A stretch of 64,000 nt of DNA from Hyperoodon ampullatus (taxonomy: Eukaryota > Chordata > Mammalia > Artiodactyla > Ziphiidae), in NCBI GenBank assembly GCA_949752795.1, contig OX457057.1:161425980-161489979 (forward strand). Direction: 5' to 3'. Each line of letters starts with the position of its first letter. The stretch's first letter is position 1. A program made the position numbers and the translations under genes. Below the pieces are notes generated by a model. It was not told the DNA's origin, did not search any database, and was given only the letters and a program-made list of their open reading frames with translations. This document shows positions 61,061 to 64,000 of this stretch, piece after piece.

Positions 61061-61112
61061 GAGATTGCTTAGGAACTGGAAGACTCGAGATTGCTTAGGA
61101 ACTGGAAGACTC
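61061..61112 (+). repeat. Perfect 26-bp tandem duplication
   Basis: The 26-bp unit at 61061-61086 is repeated exactly at 61087-61112 (key bases GAGATTGCTTAGGAACTGGA). A recent slippage-type event. Confidence 0.95.
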
Positions 61113-61494
61113 TGCTTTGGGTTTGATGCCACTTGTTCCATGACCACTTAATGTTTCTGAAATAATCTCATTTCAAACATCATCAATAATATTGCGTTGT
61201 AAGTCAAAGGATGTCAAGGTTTGCCTAATGGACTTTAATCCTACCACAGCCCTGATGGTTAAGGAGATCTCGCTCCCTTTTCCTGGCAGCAGGCCTGACG
61301 TGGCCAGGGTGCAGGCAGAACTGGCAGGGAAGGGGGTGCCAGCGACGGCTCAGGCACCCTGCTTTCCCAGCCAGCACGTTCCACAGCCGGACCTTCGAGA
61401 AGGAGCTCCTGGGTCCTGAAACTCACACAAGTACGTAAGGATGAGGACAGTACTGCTGGGCTGAGAAATACCAGGGGCCAGATATGTTATAGGT

Positions 61495-61680
61495 CACCCT
61501 GGAAATGCTTAGTATTTGGGGTCTGAAGTCTAGATTTAAATCCTGGTTTTCCTTCCAACCCTGGGAAAATTACTCAATCTTTCTGAACCTTGATATTTTC
61601 ATTTGTAAATGGGGATAATATTTGTATCTTCCTTCCTGGGTTGTCTTGAGGATTAAATGACACAATTATGTCAAAGGGCT
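61495..61680 (+). repeat. MIR
   Basis: MIR order AGATTTAAATCCTGGTTTTC, then GTAAATGGGGATAATA, then GAGGATTAAATGACACA. Confidence 0.75.
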
Positions 61681-62130
61681 TAGCAGGTGGTTATGTGCTG
61701 CACACACATGTGGCTGAAGAGACTGAGCCCCAAGACCCCTCTTTGTTGCTGAACTGAAGGCTCTGGTAGGGAAGGAGAAAAGCCAGGCCCTGGGCCTGAG
61801 CCCACAGTCTAGGTAAGGTTCCCATCCAAATTTGTGCTTCACTTTGTACGTGACTCTCAGGCCTGCAGCCCAGGTTGGTGGCTGGCCCTGAAGTGTCCTT
61901 CTTCTTCGGAATGATCAGGACTGGCACCGTTGTGCTGGCTCTGGATCTGCCCTGGGGGAACCTGGGGCCCCAGTGCCGTCACTGCCACCCTCCTGAGGGT
62001 GAGGACCTCAGAAGGCCTAGCAAGGGTGGGAGGAAGGGGCATCCGCTCCAGGTCAAGTTCCTGGTGGTTCTGGGAGCCTCTGTGATGTGCTAGTAGATGC
62101 TAAGTGGCTTTTAGGTTAAAACCATATGAC
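61681..62130. other. Presumed FAM163A intron, nothing recognised
   Basis: Moderately GC-rich, no supported feature. Confidence 0.3.
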
Positions 62131-62134
62131 ATCT

Positions 62135-62720
62135 TTTTTTCAACCCAACAAAGTGGTCAAGATTTTAAAAATATATAACAAGGGTCAGTTTTTGGCAAGG
62201 GTGTGGGGAAATGGTCACAAGCAAACACTGGTGAACCGGAAATAGGTTCAACCTTTCTAGAAGGCAACTTGGCAACATGTACCAGTCTTAAAAATCAAGG
62301 GCCCAGCAATTCCACTTCGCATATTTACCCAAAAGAAGTAATTATGGCTATACGCAAACTCTAAGTCAGTAATGTTCACTGCAGCATTATATATGAGGGA
62401 CAATCTGGAAGCAATCTAAATGCTTAACAGCAGGAGAAAGTTAAATACATTCTGATACACAGAGAATACTATGGAAAAATAACATTAACATAAATATTGC
62501 TGAGTAAGCAGGCTCCAAAACAGTATCACTAAATGATACTCTTTAATCATGTTTTTGTAAAGAAAAACAAATATGGATATATACATATATAGCCTAGGGA
62601 GAAAAAAGCCTGGAATAATATATCCTAAAATGTTAGATTTGTTTTAAGGGGTGGAATTATGGGTTCTTATTTCCCCATTATGCTTTTCAGTGTTTTCTAA
62701 GTTTTTACCTTGAACTCATA
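62135..62720 (+). mobile_element. Old L1 3' ORF2 and 3' UTR fragment
   Basis: Decayed counterpart of the ORF2 C-terminal region (GGTGTGGGGAAATGGTCAC, GGGCCCAGCAATTCCACTTC, CACTGCAGCATTATATATGA). Confidence 0.75.
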
Positions 62721-62979
62721 TATCTTTTATGTATTGTGAAGAAGTGATTGTTATGAAGAGAAACAAAATAAAACGTGGAGTCCGGCTGGGGTGCCTAAGG
62801 CCTACAGTCCCACCAGAGTTCAGAATTCGCAGGTACACTATAAACGGCAGGCTGCAGAATGAAAACCCAGGGACTGCCTTTCTGATCCCGGGCTGGATGT
62901 GCTCTCCGTTTATCAAAGGAAAACCTCAGCTGGAAGACGTGGGTGTGGAGAAGAGAATGGGCTTCAGATAGACTTCCAT

Positions 62980-63480
62980 TCACAGTTTAGAAACGCCTGT
63001 ATTTATAGCCTGTGCAGTGACCTTTGGAGTCCACCACAATATATGGTTTCTTAATTGGTTTTCTTGAAACAAGCTGTAGTAACTTACATCCCAGGCAAGG
63101 GAGGAGCAAATCTGGTCAGAGGCGGGGGTGAGGGCTGGGGGTGAGTGGAGGGGGATGAGGACGGGGGGGACGGCAGGAGAGGGTGAATCTGTTCTCTTCC
63201 CAGCCTCCCTGACACACTGAATTACGGCATCTTGAATTGATCTGGTGAATCACAGCAGGGAGATGTTCGAGGAGCTGGGCTCTAAATGAATAATCCCTTC
63301 ACGTTCTATATTTATTTGTGCTCCCGCAGTGACGTCCATGGCCAATTTCTAAGGTTGGGCAGCTTTTTTTTTCCACATTTGAGACCACCTGCCTGGTAGC
63401 CAAGCAACAGAAGAGTCCAGCTTGCTTGGCAGAATTGAAAGGACAGGAATGGGGAGGATTCAAGTCACTTCAGTCAGTGA
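62980..63480. promoter_or_regulatory. Repeat-free stretch with an RFX-like X-box
   Basis: No repeat recognised here. It contains GTAGCC-A-AGCAAC at 63396-63408, which fits the RFX X-box pattern of two half-sites, and a CRE-like TGACGTCC near 63330. Enhancer function is speculation from these motifs. Confidence 0.25.
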
Positions 63481-63689
63481 AATACAATAATCACAAGGAA
63501 AGGTGACTGGAAGGAAGGTCCTAAACCCCTAGCATCTAGCTCTCATACACTGTGAGTATCTCAATTCTGGGCTATCTTCTATATCAAAGCAATGCAGTAT
63601 CTTTTTTCTTTCTCTGCATATAACAGGAATTCAGCAAATGTTAGCCTACTTTTCTTTCCAAGTTTCATATGTTTCATAAGGCAGGGTTT

Positions 63690-63975
63690 TTGCCTTCACA
63701 AGATGATAAGCCCCTCAAGGGACGATGCCATGTCATGTTTTCTCTGGTTTGGGTATGTAGGTATTTGGGGCAATGCTGGACACAGAACAGGAAGGGAACT
63801 GCGGAAGGTTACAGCAGAGGGACAGCCTCGATGTGCCAGGCACTGTGGTAACTGAAAATTTAGCTCATCCTCACAACAAATTCTATAATGCGAAATTGTC
63901 TTTATTTTCAGACAAGCATTTCAGAGAGATTAAAGTAACTTTTAGCCCAGGTCACTCCACTGGGAAGCGAGCTGG
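63690..63975. repeat. L2 3' fragment followed by MIR (-)
   Basis: 63690-63790 shows weak L2 terminal text (CCCCTCAAGGGACGATGCC). 63805-63975 is antisense MIR (GATGTGCCAGGCACTGTGG, CAGGTCACTCCACTGGGAAG). Confidence 0.55.
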
Positions 63976-64000
63976 GCTGTGAACTTAGCAGCGTGGCTTG

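Overview
This is a stretch of mammalian nuclear DNA, almost certainly from a cetacean. The main clue is five copies of a roughly 200 bp tRNA-derived SINE with the CHR-type head, the family amplified in whales and dolphins. There are also related older CHR/artiodactyl SINEs, ruminantia/whippomorpha-type L1 3' ends, MaLR LTRs, MIR and L2. Genes are split by GT-AG introns and sit in AT-rich, repeat-laden DNA. No bacterial, phage or CRISPR features are present.

Two protein-coding genes are recognisable, facing each other tail to tail. TOR1AIP2 (LULL1, the ER-resident torsin activator) occupies about 2.1-16 kb on the + strand. FAM163A (a small single-pass membrane protein) has its two coding exons at 37.0-38.1 kb on the - strand. 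This order and orientation match the human 1q25.2 neighbourhood (FAM163A - TOR1AIP2 - TOR1AIP1). Everything upstream of FAM163A (38.2-64 kb) is therefore probably its 5' UTR introns. Two very short candidate non-coding exons with near-perfect splice sites lie there.

The most striking feature is a 4.5 kb direct tandem duplication inside TOR1AIP2 (about 3058-7555 and 7569-12070). It repeats two consecutive coding exons, of 516 and 102 nt. Both are multiples of three and phase 1 at each end, so the locus can be spliced to the usual protein (472 aa; human 470 aa) or, without any frameshift, to a 678-aa protein with the whole cytosolic tail duplicated. By eye the introns of the two copies differ at about 30 sites while the exons look identical. 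The junction carries a small partial repeat of the unit start. A true duplication and a false assembly duplication both remain possible.

Layout: 1-2138 intron with an old L1 fragment; 2139-13214 TOR1AIP2 coding region with the duplication; 13215-about 16 kb its 3' UTR; 16-34 kb intergenic, holding CHR SINEs (including a head-to-head inverted pair), L1 pieces and four probable solo LTRs; 34.3-37.0 kb candidate FAM163A 3' UTR; 37.0-38.2 kb FAM163A coding exons; 38.2-64 kb presumed FAM163A upstream introns, filled with two long L1 ORF2 remnants (44.3-47.1 kb and 51.2-53.8 kb), a second inverted CHR pair, and many MIR, L2 and MER5-like fragments.
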